Assembly (NCBI GenBank): GCA_903910585.1
Contig: CAIWAH010000087.1
Location: 1-55,364 of the forward strand
Length of the DNA: 55,364 bases
Origin: an uncultured Verrucomicrobiota bacterium
GTDB lineage: Bacteria; Verrucomicrobiota; Verrucomicrobiia; Limisphaerales; UBA9464
Direction: 5' to 3'
The first letter of the stretch is position 1; each line of letters opens with the position of its first letter. The position numbers were made by a program, and so were the translations under genes. Of this stretch, positions 25,109 through 35,007 are shown one piece after another. Under the pieces are notes generated by a model that made no database searches, had not been told where the DNA came from, and saw only the letters and a program-made list of their open reading frames with translations.

Positions 25109-27115
25109 ATGAGCAAAGCCGCCGCGTCCACGAACATCGAATCGCTTCTCAAGGAAACCCGCGTCTTCAAGCCGGCCAAGGAGTTCGCGGCCGAGGCCCA
25201 TGTCCGGAGCATGGCCCAATACAAGAAGCTCTGGACCGAGTCGGTGAAGAATCCGGATAAGTTCTGGAAGAAGCAGGCCGAGGCCGAGCTGGTGTGGCAG
25301 AAACCGTTCACCAGGGTGCTGCAGTGGAAGGAGCCGTTCGCCAAGTGGTTCACCGGCGGCAGGCTCAACGTCTCCGCCAACTGCCTCGACCGTTGGCTCG
25401 ATTCCGGCATCTCCAACAAGGCGGCCCTGATCTGGGAAGGCGAGCCGGCCACCGACGGCAAGCCGGGCGAGGAACGGGTGCTGACCTACAAGCAGCTGCA
25501 CCGCGAAGTGAGCCGGTTCGCGAATGTCCTCAAGCGGAACGGCATCCAGAAGGGCGACCGCATCATCATCTACCTGCCGATGGTGCCCGAGGCCGCCATC
25601 GCGATGCTGGCCTGCACGCGCATCGGCGCGGTTCATAGTGTCGTCTTCGGTGGTTTCAGCGCGCAGTCGGTTGCGGACCGCATCCAGGATTCCGGCGCGA
25701 AGATGGTCATCACGGCCGATGGCGGTTATCGCCGCGGTGCCGTGGTGCCGCTGAAAAAGAACGTGGACGACGCGCTCAAGCTCCACGACGCGGCCGGCCA
25801 GTCGCTCACTAAGACCATTGAAAAGGTGATCGTGCTGCGTCGCTGTGCAAACGAGGTTCACATGGCCGAGGGCCGTGACGTCTGGTGGCACCGCGAGCTG
25901 GATTACGTCAGCGACATCTGCGCTGCCGAGAAGATGGATTCCGAGGCGCCGCTGTTCATCCTCTACACGTCCGGTTCGACCGGAAAGCCGAAGGGCATCC
26001 TGCACACCACCGCCGGCTACCTGCTCGGCACCAAGCTGACCTCCCGCTACGTCTTCGACCTCAAACTGGAAGACGTTTACTGGTGCACTGCCGACGTGGG
26101 GTGGGTCACCGGCCACAGCTACATCGTCTATGGGCCGCTCGCGAACGGCGCCACGGCGCTGATGTATGAAGGCGCCCCCAACTGGCCCGAGCCGGACCGC
26201 TTCTGGCGCATCATCCAGAAGTATGGCGTGACCATTCTCTACACCGCGCCGACCGCGATCCGCGCCTTCATGAAGTGGGGGGACGAATGGCCGAAGAAGC
26301 ACGACCTCTCCTCGCTCCGCCTGCTGGGCAGCGTCGGCGAACCGATCAATCCGGAGGCGTGGATGTGGTATCACACTGTCATTGGAGGCGGGCGCTGCCC
26401 GATCGTGGATACCTGGTGGCAGACCGAGACCGGCAGCATCATGATCACGCCGCTGCCCGGCGCGACGCCCACCAAGCCGGGCACGGCGACGCTGCCGTTC
26501 TTCGGCATTTTGCCCGAAGTCGTGGACGAGCAGGGGAAGGCGGTGCCCAAAAACTCCGGCGGCAAGCTGGTCGTCCGCAAGCCTTGGCCTTCGATGCTCC
26601 GTGGCATCTGGGGCGACAACGAGCGCTACAAGCAGACTTATTGGAGCGAGGTCAAAGGCAGCTACTTCACCGGCGACGGCTGCCGCCAGGACAAGGACGG
26701 ATATTTCTGGATCGTCGGCCGCATCGACGACGTGCTGAACGTCGCCGGTCACCGCATCGGCACCGCCGAGGTGGAGAGCGCCCTGGTCAGCCACCCGAAC
26801 GTGGCCGAGGCCGCCGTGGTGGGCCGGCCGGACGAACTCAAGGGCCAGGCGCTCGTGTGCTTCGTTACTCTGAAGACCGGTGTGAAGGCGACGCCGGAGC
26901 TGAAGAACGAACTCCGCAACCACATCGGTAAGGAGATCGGCCCCGTGGCCAAGCCCGACGAAGTCCGCTTCGCCGAAGCCCTGCCGAAGACGCGCTCGGG
27001 AAAGATCATGCGCCGTCTGCTCAAGCAGATCGCGAGCGGCCTCGAGGTGAAGGGGGACACCACCACGCTGGAGGACCTCAGCGTCATCGCCAAGCTCGCG
27101 AGCGGCGAGGAGTAG
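25109..27115 (+). CDS. acs: Acetyl-CoA synthetase
   Basis: 668 aa, typical length. Adenylation motif [12 protein letters not shown] at residues 286-297, [25 protein letters not shown] (acetate pocket), the hinge region [20 protein letters not shown], and the C-terminal [14 protein letters not shown] with the acylatable Lys near 632. It makes acetyl-CoA from acetate, feeding the nearby citrate synthase and TCA genes. The N-terminal ACAS_N segment ([19 protein letters not shown]) is present. Confidence 0.97.
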   Translation: MSKAAASTNIESLLKETRVFKPAKEFAAEAHVRSMAQYKKLWTESVKNPDKFWKKQAEAELVWQKPFTRVLQWKEPFAKWFTGGRLNVSANCLDRWLDSGISNKAALIWEGEPATDGKPGEERVLTYKQLHREVSRFANVLKRNGIQKGDRIIIYLPMVPEAAIAMLACTRIGAVHSVVFGGFSAQSVADRIQDSGAKMVITADGGYRRGAVVPLKKNVDDALKLHDAAGQSLTKTIEKVIVLRRCANEVHMAEGRDVWWHRELDYVSDICAAEKMDSEAPLFILYTSGSTGKPKGILHTTAGYLLGTKLTSRYVFDLKLEDVYWCTADVGWVTGHSYIVYGPLANGATALMYEGAPNWPEPDRFWRIIQKYGVTILYTAPTAIRAFMKWGDEWPKKHDLSSLRLLGSVGEPINPEAWMWYHTVIGGGRCPIVDTWWQTETGSIMITPLPGATPTKPGTATLPFFGILPEVVDEQGKAVPKNSGGKLVVRKPWPSMLRGIWGDNERYKQTYWSEVKGSYFTGDGCRQDKDGYFWIVGRIDDVLNVAGHRIGTAEVESALVSHPNVAEAAVVGRPDELKGQALVCFVTLKTGVKATPELKNELRNHIGKEIGPVAKPDEVRFAEALPKTRSGKIMRRLLKQIASGLEVKGDTTTLEDLSVIAKLASGEE

Positions 27116-27139
27116 GCGGCCCTGAATTCGGGCGAAAGG

Positions 27140-28006
27140 TCACGGCCGTTGCTGCAGAATGGCCCCGTAACCTTCGCGGTAGCTGGGATACGTCGGGCGC
27201 CACCCGAACGTCTCGCAGAAGCGGCGGTTGCTGATCCGTTTGTTGCTGTCACCTCGCTTGGCCGGGCCGTGTGGGTCTGGTGCGAGGGAGTCCCCGCCGA
27301 GGTTGAGCCGTCTGGCGAGCCATGCCTCGAACGTCTTGGCCTGGACCGGCTCGTTGTCAGTGACGTTGAAGAGGCCTCCGGAAAAGTCCGCATTGAGCGC
27401 GTGGAGGATCGCCCCGGCGACGTCATCGCGGTGAACCATGTTGAGCCAGCGATCGGGAGCGCCCGCAGACCGGTTGCCGGCCAGGAGTCGGCTCAGCAGA
27501 TGATGGCGGCCCGGTCCGTAGATCCCGGCGACGCGGAGCACGGTGGGATGAAAGCAATTTGAGGCGGCGCCGAGCAGTTCCGCCTCGGTTTGGCGCAGGA
27601 TTTGGCCGGTGGCAGTGCTCGGATTAGTGGCAGAATCTTCGGTGACCCATTCGCCTTCAGTCTGCGCATAGACGCTCGTGCTGCTGGTATAGACAAATCG
27701 GCGGGACGAACTGCCGAACACTCGGAGCAGGTTCCGGGTTCCCTCCAAGTAGGAGGAACGGTAGGCGCTTTCTCCGCCTTGAGCTGAACTGGTCACGTTG
27801 ACGATCCAGTCAAATGCCCCCGGGAGGCTCCGGACATCGTCGGGACGGGCCAGATCAGCACGGAGCGGCGTGATTCCGGCGGCAACCAGCAGCGAATCGG
27901 CGGCGGAGCGCCGGACGCCAAACACCTCATGCCCCAAGGCGGAAAGCCTGGCGCCGACCGCCAAGCCTACATATCCGCAGCCGCAAATGAGCACCCGTTT
28001 AGGCAT
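27140..28006 (-). CDS. NAD(P)-dependent epimerase/dehydratase-like protein (YeeZ/SDR type)
   Basis: 288 aa from ATG 28006. Rossmann motif MPKRVLICGCGYVGLAVGARL (GxGxxG variant), VNVTSSAQGG, and FVYTSSTSVYAQ. The Y-x-x-x-K of classical SDRs is replaced by a Y-lacking stretch, as in YeeZ-like atypical extended SDRs. The substrate is unknown. Convergent with acs; divergent from the Rieske gene. Confidence 0.8.
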   Translation of the reverse strand: MPKRVLICGCGYVGLAVGARLSALGHEVFGVRRSAADSLLVAAGITPLRADLARPDDVRSLPGAFDWIVNVTSSAQGGESAYRSSYLEGTRNLLRVFGSSSRRFVYTSSTSVYAQTEGEWVTEDSATNPSTATGQILRQTEAELLGAASNCFHPTVLRVAGIYGPGRHHLLSRLLAGNRSAGAPDRWLNMVHRDDVAGAILHALNADFSGGLFNVTDNEPVQAKTFEAWLARRLNLGGDSLAPDPHGPAKRGDSNKRISNRRFCETFGWRPTYPSYREGYGAILQQRP

Positions 28007-28133
28007 CGTGGGCGGACGATGGTGGGCGGTCCGTCCTGAGCAAGCGGCAGTTTCCGGGGTGGCCAACAAAGCTGCAGGGAAACGCCAACGCGGGTTTGCC
28101 AATTCTTGGGACTCACTGAACTCTCCGCCCATC

Positions 28134-28679
28134 ATGTCTTCGCCGGATCATTCCGATTCGCCGTCCCGCCGGTCGTTTGTCAAAGAGGCTGCCGCCGTTG
28201 TGGCTGGCGGCATTGTGGCCCTGGTGCCGGCTGCCGCCGGCCTGTTTGCCTGGCTGGATCCGCTCCGGCGGAAGCAGGGGGCGGCCGGCTTTGTGAAAGT
28301 CGGGACGCTGGACGCACTGCCAGCGGACTCGATTCCGCGCAAGTTTGCGGTGCTGGCGGACCACGTCGATGCGTGGACGAAGTCGCCCCAGGTTCCTGTG
28401 GGTGCGATTTACCTCCGACGTCTGAAGGACCGGGAGGTCGTGGCGCTGCACAGCATCTGCCCGCATGCCGGCTGCTTTGTGGACTACCGCGACACGGCGA
28501 AGGATTTTTTCTGCCCCTGCCACAACAGCACCTTCGCGCAGGACGGTTCGATCAACGATCCGAAAAGCCCGAGCCCGCGCGGGATGGACACCATGGAAGT
28601 CGAGCTGCGGGGCAATGAAATCTGGGTCCGGTTCCAGAACTTCGCCGCCGGCCACAAGGAGAAGAGGCCCGTCGCATGA
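28134..28679 (+). CDS. Rieske [2Fe-2S] protein of a cytochrome bc-type complex
   Basis: 181 aa. Twin-Arg N-terminus (SPSRRSFVKEAA) followed by a hydrophobic anchor suggests Tat export. The cluster site is complete: C109-P-H111-A-G-C114 and C127-P-C129-H130 (CPHAGC, CPCHNS). It passes electrons from quinol to cytochrome c. Its stop overlaps the start of the cytochrome b gene (ATGA), so the two form one complex unit. Confidence 0.93.
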   Translation: MSSPDHSDSPSRRSFVKEAAAVVAGGIVALVPAAAGLFAWLDPLRRKQGAAGFVKVGTLDALPADSIPRKFAVLADHVDAWTKSPQVPVGAIYLRRLKDREVVALHSICPHAGCFVDYRDTAKDFFCPCHNSTFAQDGSINDPKSPSPRGMDTMEVELRGNEIWVRFQNFAAGHKEKRPVA

Positions 28680-30598
28680 AGCAGCTCCTTGACTGGCTGG
28701 ATTCGCGGACCGGCATCAAGCGCCTTACCCACGAGGCGCTCTACGAGAACATTCCTGGCGGGGCGCGCTGGCGCTACATCTGGGGCAGCGCGCTCACCTT
28801 CTGCCTCGCAGTCCAGTTCATCACCGGAATCTTCCTGTGGATGGCCTACAGCCCGAGCGCCCAGACGGCGTGGGAATCGGTCTATTTCATCCAGCACGAG
28901 ATGGCCGGGGGCTGGTTCCTGCGGGGACTGCACCATTTCACGGCCCAGCTGATGACCGTGCTGCTGGTGCTGCACCTGATGCAGGTCATCATTGACGGAG
29001 CCTACAAGGCGCCGCGCGAGGTGAACTACTGGTTCGGGCTTGCGCTGCTCGGGCTCACGCTGGCGATTTCGCTGACCGGCTACCTGTTGCCGTGGGACCA
29101 AAAGGGCTACTGGGCCAGCAAGGTGGCCACCAATATCGCGGCGATCACCCCGGTCTTCGGCGAGCAGATCCAGAAGCTCATCATCGGTGGCAGCGATTAC
29201 GGACACCATACGCTGACGCGGTTCTTCGCCCTGCATGCCGGCGTGTTGCCCGGTGCGATCATCCTGCTGGTGGTGGGGCACATCGCCCTCTTCCGGAAGC
29301 ACGGCATCACGCCGAAACAGCCGCTGCGCAAGCCTGATGCCGCGTTCTGGCCCGATCAGGTGCTGATGGATGCAGTCGCGTCGCTCGCGGTCCTCGCGAC
29401 GGTCGTGTTCCTCACCGTGAAGTTCCGTGGGGCGGAGCTGGCCGCGCCCGCGGATCCCAGCGAGCCGTATTCTGCCGCCCGTCCGGAGTGGTATTTCCTC
29501 TTCCTGTTCCAGTTCCTCAAATACTTCCCCGGCGGCACCGAAGTGTGGGGCGCGATCGTCATTCCGAGCCTCGCGATGCTGGTGCTGGCGGCGATGCCGC
29601 TCGTCGGCAAATGGAAGCTGGGGCACCGGTTCAACGTGGCATTTCTCTTCGCCGTGATGCTGGGGGCCGGACTCCTGACGTGGCAGGCCAAGAAGCAGGA
29701 CGGGGCCGACAAGGCATTTCATCTGGCGGTCCAGCAGGCGCATCAGGATGCAGAACGGGTGGTGGAACTGGCCAAGGCGCCGACCGGCATTCCGGCGACC
29801 GGCGCGGTCAACTTGCTGAGGAACGATCCCTTCACCCGCGGCCCACGGCTGTTCGCCCGCCACTGTTCAAGCTGTCATCAGTTCGACGGGCATGATGGCA
29901 CCGGCGTCGCCCGTGTGCTCGAACACGAGGTCCAGGCCGGAGATACGGTGGCGTCGATCGAGGCCAAATACGGTGCCCCCGCGGGAGACCTGGTGCGGCT
30001 CAATGGGGCCGACGCGGCCTCCCCGAAGCCCGGACAGAAGCTGCTCGTCACGGATCCCGGTTCCGCGCCGGACCTGAAGGGATTCGGTTCGCGGGAGTGG
30101 CTCGCAGGCATGCTGGATCCCAAGCTGGTCAGTTCGGACCGCTACTACGGCTGGACCAAGTTCAAGGACGGCAAAATGGCGAAGTGGGTGAAGGAAAAGC
30201 TCGCGAAGAAGCTTCCCGCCAAGCAGGCCGAGTTGGAGAAGGTCATCGCGGCCGTGAGCGCAGAATCGGAACTGCTTTCCCAGAAGGCGGCCGATGTGCG
30301 CGACCGGGCCATCATTGGTCAGGGCCGGGAACTTTTGCGGGACGAGTTTGGCTGCACGGACTGCCACCAGTTCCGGAAACCCGACCCGGACGCCAATACC
30401 GTGGATCTGACCGGCTGGGGCTCGCGGGAATGGCTGATCGGTGTCATCGCCGATCCAGCCCACGAGCGTTTCTACGGCAAGAAGAACGACCGGATGCCCC
30501 GTTTCGAGAAGGATGGGGTGCTCAAGCGCGAGGAGATCGAGCTCATCGCGGACTGGCTGCGGGGCGAATGGTATCGTCCGGAGACGGCCTCCCGCTGA
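28676..30598 (+). CDS. Cytochrome b fused to diheme cytochrome c, with inserted LysM domain
   Basis: 640 aa. Residues ~1-350 are cytochrome b: YIWGSALTFCLAVQFITG, the His-bearing helices HHFTAQLMTVLLVLHLMQ and HAGVLPGAIILLVVGHIALF, and the Qo-site PEWYFLFLFQFLKYF. Residues ~385-640 are periplasmic cytochrome c with two heme sites, C397-S-S-C-H401 and C560-T-D-C-H564, and candidate Met ligands in FKDGKMAKWV and NDRMPRFEKDG. Between the first heme site and its downstream motif (LKGFGSREWLAGML) lies a LysM domain at ~417-460 (EVQAGDTVASIEAKYG, LVRLNGADAASPKPGQKLLV), a fold that usually binds peptidoglycan. With the Rieske protein it forms a quinol:cytochrome c oxidoreductase. Fused b-c proteins are known in this type of bacterium; the LysM insertion is not something I recognise. 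Confidence 0.93.
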   Translation: MKQLLDWLDSRTGIKRLTHEALYENIPGGARWRYIWGSALTFCLAVQFITGIFLWMAYSPSAQTAWESVYFIQHEMAGGWFLRGLHHFTAQLMTVLLVLHLMQVIIDGAYKAPREVNYWFGLALLGLTLAISLTGYLLPWDQKGYWASKVATNIAAITPVFGEQIQKLIIGGSDYGHHTLTRFFALHAGVLPGAIILLVVGHIALFRKHGITPKQPLRKPDAAFWPDQVLMDAVASLAVLATVVFLTVKFRGAELAAPADPSEPYSAARPEWYFLFLFQFLKYFPGGTEVWGAIVIPSLAMLVLAAMPLVGKWKLGHRFNVAFLFAVMLGAGLLTWQAKKQDGADKAFHLAVQQAHQDAERVVELAKAPTGIPATGAVNLLRNDPFTRGPRLFARHCSSCHQFDGHDGTGVARVLEHEVQAGDTVASIEAKYGAPAGDLVRLNGADAASPKPGQKLLVTDPGSAPDLKGFGSREWLAGMLDPKLVSSDRYYGWTKFKDGKMAKWVKEKLAKKLPAKQAELEKVIAAVSAESELLSQKAADVRDRAIIGQGRELLRDEFGCTDCHQFRKPDPDANTVDLTGWGSREWLIGVIADPAHERFYGKKNDRMPRFEKDGVLKREEIELIADWLRGEWYRPETASR

Positions 30599-30674
30599 TT
30601 GGCCCGGAACCGTCCGCCTTGGAATTGTCACTCGCCTGTCGCCAAACGCTGGCTAGCGTCGGCGCCTCACGTTC

Positions 30675-32837
30675 ATGCCTAAGTCCAAGTCCACCTCCCG
30701 GCCGGCGGCCGCCCCGCCGTCCCGCTACTTCAACCGGGAACTGAGCTGGCTGGAGTTCAACCAGCGGGTGCTGGACGAGGCATTGAACGGGACGACGCCG
30801 CTGCTCGAGCGGGTGAAGTTCTTCTGCATCGTCCATTCCAACCTCGACGAGTTCTTCGAGGTCCGGGTGGCTGGCCTTAAGCAGGCGGCCGAGGACGGCG
30901 TGACCGAGCGGACCCCGGACGGACTGAACGTCCAGCAGACGTTGCGGTCGGTGCGGCAGCGGGTTTTGCGGCTGGTGGATGATGCGTATCGGTGCTGGCG
31001 CGAGGAGTTGCTGCCGGCCCTCGCCGAGGCTGGCATCCGCTTTGTGGCGGCCGACGGAGTCGAGGCCGATGACCGTGAATGGCTGGATGCCTACTACCGG
31101 GAGAGGGTCCATCCTGTGCTCACGCCGTTGGCTGTGGATCCGTCGCACCCGTTTCCGCAGTTGCTCAACAAATCCCTCAATCTCATCGTTCAGTTGCACG
31201 GCACTTTCCGCGGAGAACTCCGCCGCTGGCTGGCGGTGGTTCAAGTTCCGAGGGCACTGCCGAGGCTCTTGAAACTTCCCCGGCCGGAAGGCGGTGGCCG
31301 GGACTACGTCTACATGGGCGACCTGATCGCGGGACATCTCGGCGAACTGTTTCCCGGCATGCTCATCGAAGGCGCATGGCCATTCCGGGTCACCCGGAAC
31401 AGTGAGCTCTATCTTGATGAAGACGAGGTTCCAAATCTGCTGCGGGCGATGGAGCACGAGTTGGACAAGCGACGGAAGGGGGCGGCGGTGCGCCTCGAAG
31501 TGGCCGCCAACTGTCCGCCGTCTGTGCGCGGTGAACTGCTGAGCAATGTTGCTCTTACGGCGGACGATCTCTACGCGGTGGACGGACCGGTCAATCCCAC
31601 CCGTCTGATGATGATCCTGGATGACCACAATCCGCCGGAGCTGAGGGACCGGCGGTTCAGCGGGCCGGTGGTGCCGGCGCTTCGGGGTCTCAGGAAGCGT
31701 TCCGTTTTCGCCGCAATCCGCGAGCGCGACCTGCTGCTCCACCACCCTTACGACAGCTTCAACAGCGTCGTGGAGTTCCTGGAGCAGGCGGCCGCCGATC
31801 CCCAGGTGCTCGCCATCAAGCAGACCCTCTACCGCACCGGCGGCGACCAGCGGATCGTCGGTGCGCTGATGAACGCGGTGAAGAACGGCAAGCAGGTCAC
31901 CGCGGTGGTTGAACTCAAGGCGCGGTTCGACGAGGCGAACAACATCCGCTGGGCCCGCGCGCTGGAGGAGGCCGGGGTCCACGTCGTTTACGGCATCGTC
32001 GGCTTCAAGATCCACTGCAAGATGGCGCTGGTGGTCCGGGCCGACGAAGACCGCATCCGCCGCTACGTCCACCTGGGCACCGGCAATTACAATCCCGGCA
32101 CGGCGAAGCTCTACACCGACCTGAGCCTGCTGACCTGCCTGCCGGAGTTCGGGGAGGATGCGACCAACCTGTTCAACCTGCTCACCGGCATCTGCCAGTT
32201 TCAGGGAACCCAGCGGCTCCTCGTCGCGCCGTTCCAGATGCATGCGGAAATCCTGCGGCTGATCCGCCGGGAGACCGAACATGCGCGGGCCGGACTTCCA
32301 GGCCGAATCGTCGCGAAGATGAACGCCCTTGTGGAGACGCAGGTGATTGATGCGCTTTATGAGGCATCGCAGGCCGGGGTGGAGATCGACCTGATCATCC
32401 GCGGAATCTGCTGCCTGCGTCCAGGCGTCCGGGGCCTGAGTGACAACATTCGCGTGCGCAGCATCGTGGACCGCTTTCTGGAGCACTCGCGGATCTGGCA
32501 TTTCGGAAACGCGCGTCAGCCGGAGGTCTATGTCGGCAGTGCGGACTGGATGCCGCGAAATCTTTTCCGCCGCATTGAAGTGGTGTTCCCCATCCTTGAT
32601 GGCCGCCTGCGCGAACGCATTCTGAGCGAGGTGCTCGCGATCCAGCTCACCGACAACGTGAAGGCCCGCAGCCTGCTGGCCACCGGTGAATACGTTGCGG
32701 CGGCCCGCCCGCCGGGTCGCGATACGGTCCGCAGCCAGGCGCAGTTCATGGACCTGGCGGAGAAGGGGATCGCTGCGGGGGCGAAGTCCGCCGATGGCAA
32801 GGCTCCGCGGATGCGAGTTCGCAGCCGGCCAGAGTGA
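30675..32837 (+). CDS. ppk1: Polyphosphate kinase 1
   Basis: 720 aa, full length. N-terminal FNRELSWLEFNQRVLDEA, middle HHPYDSFNSVVEFLEQAA, QTLYRTGGDQRIVGAL, the autophosphorylated His447 in GFKIHCKMALVVR, and the C-terminal phospholipase-D-like block. It reversibly makes inorganic polyphosphate from ATP. No ppx neighbour. A strong hairpin terminator follows. Confidence 0.96.
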   Translation: MPKSKSTSRPAAAPPSRYFNRELSWLEFNQRVLDEALNGTTPLLERVKFFCIVHSNLDEFFEVRVAGLKQAAEDGVTERTPDGLNVQQTLRSVRQRVLRLVDDAYRCWREELLPALAEAGIRFVAADGVEADDREWLDAYYRERVHPVLTPLAVDPSHPFPQLLNKSLNLIVQLHGTFRGELRRWLAVVQVPRALPRLLKLPRPEGGGRDYVYMGDLIAGHLGELFPGMLIEGAWPFRVTRNSELYLDEDEVPNLLRAMEHELDKRRKGAAVRLEVAANCPPSVRGELLSNVALTADDLYAVDGPVNPTRLMMILDDHNPPELRDRRFSGPVVPALRGLRKRSVFAAIRERDLLLHHPYDSFNSVVEFLEQAAADPQVLAIKQTLYRTGGDQRIVGALMNAVKNGKQVTAVVELKARFDEANNIRWARALEEAGVHVVYGIVGFKIHCKMALVVRADEDRIRRYVHLGTGNYNPGTAKLYTDLSLLTCLPEFGEDATNLFNLLTGICQFQGTQRLLVAPFQMHAEILRLIRRETEHARAGLPGRIVAKMNALVETQVIDALYEASQAGVEIDLIIRGICCLRPGVRGLSDNIRVRSIVDRFLEHSRIWHFGNARQPEVYVGSADWMPRNLFRRIEVVFPILDGRLRERILSEVLAIQLTDNVKARSLLATGEYVAAARPPGRDTVRSQAQFMDLAEKGIAAGAKSADGKAPRMRVRSRPE

Positions 32838-32853
32838 CCGGGCGAAGAACGCA

Positions 32854-32879
32854 AAAGGGGCAGCCGAAGCTGCCCCTTT
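32854..32879. terminator. Bidirectional hairpin terminator between ppk1 and acpP
   Basis: Perfect 11-bp stem AAAGGGGCAGC / GCTGCCCCTTT. On the minus strand the loop is C(UUCG)G, an extra-stable tetraloop, and the stem ends in TTTT, so it best serves acpP; on the plus strand it may also stop ppk1. Confidence 0.75.
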
Positions 32880-32914
32880 CGTCATTGAAGATCGGCGAGT
32901 CCCCGTGACGGCGG

Positions 32915-33163
32915 TTACTTGGACTGGATCTCCTCGATGTATTTGATCACGTCGCCGACGCTCTGAAGCTTCTCGGCTTCCTCGTCGGGAATCTCGGCGC
33001 CGAATTCCTCCTCGAGAGCCATCACGAGCTCGACGGTGTCGAGGGAATCTGCGCCCAAATCCTCGATGAACTTGGCTTCGGGTGTGACCTGATCGGCATT
33101 GACCCCAAGCTGCTCAACGATGATGTCCTTGATCCGTTGCTCGATGGTTTTTTCAGCAGCCAT
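32915..33163 (-). CDS. acpP: Acyl carrier protein
   Basis: 82 aa, acidic. The phosphopantetheine site is the Ser in [17 protein letters not shown]. Four-helix ACP with the start [20 protein letters not shown]. It carries acyl chains in fatty-acid synthesis. It stands alone here, without fab genes. Terminator hairpin 35 bp downstream. Confidence 0.97.
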   Translation of the reverse strand: MAAEKTIEQRIKDIIVEQLGVNADQVTPEAKFIEDLGADSLDTVELVMALEEEFGAEIPDEEAEKLQSVGDVIKYIEEIQSK

Positions 33164-33252
33164 AATGCGTATTCAATTTGCGGCGCCTGTCTAGGCGTGG
33201 GGCATCTGACCGTCAAGCCCTGTTCCCTTAAATTTTCGTTGCGGTCGAAAAA

Positions 33253-34224
33253 TCAGCGGAACGGTGAACGGCCCGTGTAAGGCGAACTGTCGTTCAGCGG
33301 CTTCACCTGCTTCGGTTTGTAGAGCAGACCGTGCTTCGCCAGATTGCTGCTGACCACCGTGAGGTTGCTGATCGTGAGCGAGAAATTGTCGCGCACCGCC
33401 TCGTCGCGCAGGAGTGCACCGACCATGCCCCGGCCCTCGCGGATCTCGCCGGTGACAACCCGAAGATCGGCCGTGGCGGCGGCGGCTTCCTTGAGCGCTG
33501 TCTGAAACGCCGGATCGGCGCGCTGGAAGGTGGAGTTGAGGTTGGTGGCCACCCCCTGCAGCGAAACCGCAACCGCATTGAGGTTGCTCAGGGCCGCGGT
33601 GAAGGACACTGCGTTGGTTGCGACCAGCAGGTCCACGCGGCTGACCGCGCTCTTGGCCCGCTCGGTGACCTCCCGGATGTTGGCTGCCGTGGCCGAAAGG
33701 TTGGTCAGGGTCTGCTCGGAGAGCAGCAGCTTGTCCACGCGGCCGATGGCGCCGTTGATGCGGTCCACGGCGGCGTCGAGCTTGGTCAGCAGATGCGTGG
33801 CGGAGCGGGCGGCCTCCTGCAGGTTGAACGGCGACTGGGCCTTCACCGTGTCACCGTCCTTCAGCGCGGTGCCCTTGTTGTCCGCGGGCACGATCGAGAC
33901 GTATTGGTCACCCAGGAATCCCGACGTCTCGATGTCGAATTTGGCGTCCGTGTGAACCTCGTAACGATTCAGGATGCGGCAGGTGATGGAAACCGCCCGC
34001 CGGTCGGCGGTGAGTTCGATCGCAAGCACGCTGCCGATGGGCACGCCGGACATGCTCACCGCTGCCCCGGGTTTCAGCCCGCCGACGCTCTCGGCGATGA
34101 CCGTGATGGTGTAGGACGGGGTGAACAGGCCACGGCCCTTGCTGAAGTTCAGGATCAGTGCCACGACGATCGCGAGCGCCAGAGTCACGAACAGGCCGAC
34201 TTTGCGGGAGTTGGAGGAGGCCAT
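33253..34224 (-). CDS. mlaD: MlaD-family (MCE domain) periplasmic lipid-transport protein
   Basis: 323 aa. One N-terminal membrane anchor (KVGLFVTLALAIVVALIL), then the MCE domain (SYTITVIAESVGGLKPGAAV ... GFLGDQYVSIVP), then a long coiled/helical tail of Leu/Ala/Asn-rich heptads (about 150-290). MCE domains form hexameric rings that carry lipids between the two membranes. Last gene of mlaE-mlaF-mlaD. Confidence 0.88.
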   Translation of the reverse strand: MASSNSRKVGLFVTLALAIVVALILNFSKGRGLFTPSYTITVIAESVGGLKPGAAVSMSGVPIGSVLAIELTADRRAVSITCRILNRYEVHTDAKFDIETSGFLGDQYVSIVPADNKGTALKDGDTVKAQSPFNLQEAARSATHLLTKLDAAVDRINGAIGRVDKLLLSEQTLTNLSATAANIREVTERAKSAVSRVDLLVATNAVSFTAALSNLNAVAVSLQGVATNLNSTFQRADPAFQTALKEAAAATADLRVVTGEIREGRGMVGALLRDEAVRDNFSLTISNLTVVSSNLAKHGLLYKPKQVKPLNDSSPYTGRSPFR

Positions 34225-34229
34225 GGAAA

Positions 34230-35006
34230 TCAGAAATCGGTGGGGTTCAGGGCGGTGGCGGCGGTCGCGGACGGGCGCACGGTCGGAATGCCGTTCACGA
34301 AATTGTGGATGATCGGATCGGACGAGCCGAGGATGTCACCGGTCTTGCCGTCGGCGTAGATAACGCCTTCGTGCAGCATCAGGATGCGGTCGCTGATGCG
34401 CCGGGCGCTGGGCATGTCATGGGTCACCGCGATGCTGGTGACGTGCAAATGTTCCCACACGCGGCGGATAAGGCTGTCGATCCGCGCACCGGCGATGGGG
34501 TCCAGTCCGGTGGTGGGTTCGTCGTAGAGCACGATTTCGGGCCGGTAAACGATGGCCCGCGCGAGTCCCACCCGTTTGCGCATCCCACCGGACAGCTCCG
34601 CCGGCTTCTTCTGCTCGATGCCCGGCAATTCCACCATTTCCAGCGCCTCGGCCACGAGCCGGCGCATTTCGGCCTCGGTGTGCTTCCGTTCGCGCCGGAG
34701 CACGAAGTTGACGTTTTCGTAAACGGTCAGGGAATCGAACAGGGCCGCCATCTGGAACAGCATGCCGAATTTCCGCCGCACCCGGAGCAACTGGCGTTCG
34801 TTCAGTTCGCAGAGGTTCTGGCCTTCGATGATGACCTGCCCCTGATCCGCCTGCAGCAGCGCGATCAGGTGCTTGAGCAGGACGCTCTTCCCACCGCCCG
34901 AACGACCAATGATCACCACAGCCTCGCCCTTTTCGATGCGCATTGAAGTGCCCCGCAACACCGGTTGCGAACCGAACGCCTTCCAGAGATTGCGGACTTC
35001 GATCAT
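34230..35006 (-). CDS. mlaF: ABC transporter ATPase of the Mla lipid transport system
   Basis: 258 aa. Walker A IIGRSGGGKSVLLKHL, signature LSGGMRKRVGLARAI, Walker B IVLYDEPTTGLDP, and the H-loop in AVTHDMPSA. The signature and the GGGKS Walker loop are typical of MlaF/Ttg2A. It is flanked by MlaE and MlaD genes with 1-5 bp gaps, so the three are one operon. No MlaB or MlaC gene is linked. Confidence 0.93.
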   Translation of the reverse strand: MIEVRNLWKAFGSQPVLRGTSMRIEKGEAVVIIGRSGGGKSVLLKHLIALLQADQGQVIIEGQNLCELNERQLLRVRRKFGMLFQMAALFDSLTVYENVNFVLRRERKHTEAEMRRLVAEALEMVELPGIEQKKPAELSGGMRKRVGLARAIVYRPEIVLYDEPTTGLDPIAGARIDSLIRRVWEHLHVTSIAVTHDMPSARRISDRILMLHEGVIYADGKTGDILGSSDPIIHNFVNGIPTVRPSATAATALNPTDF

Positions 35007-35007
35007 C

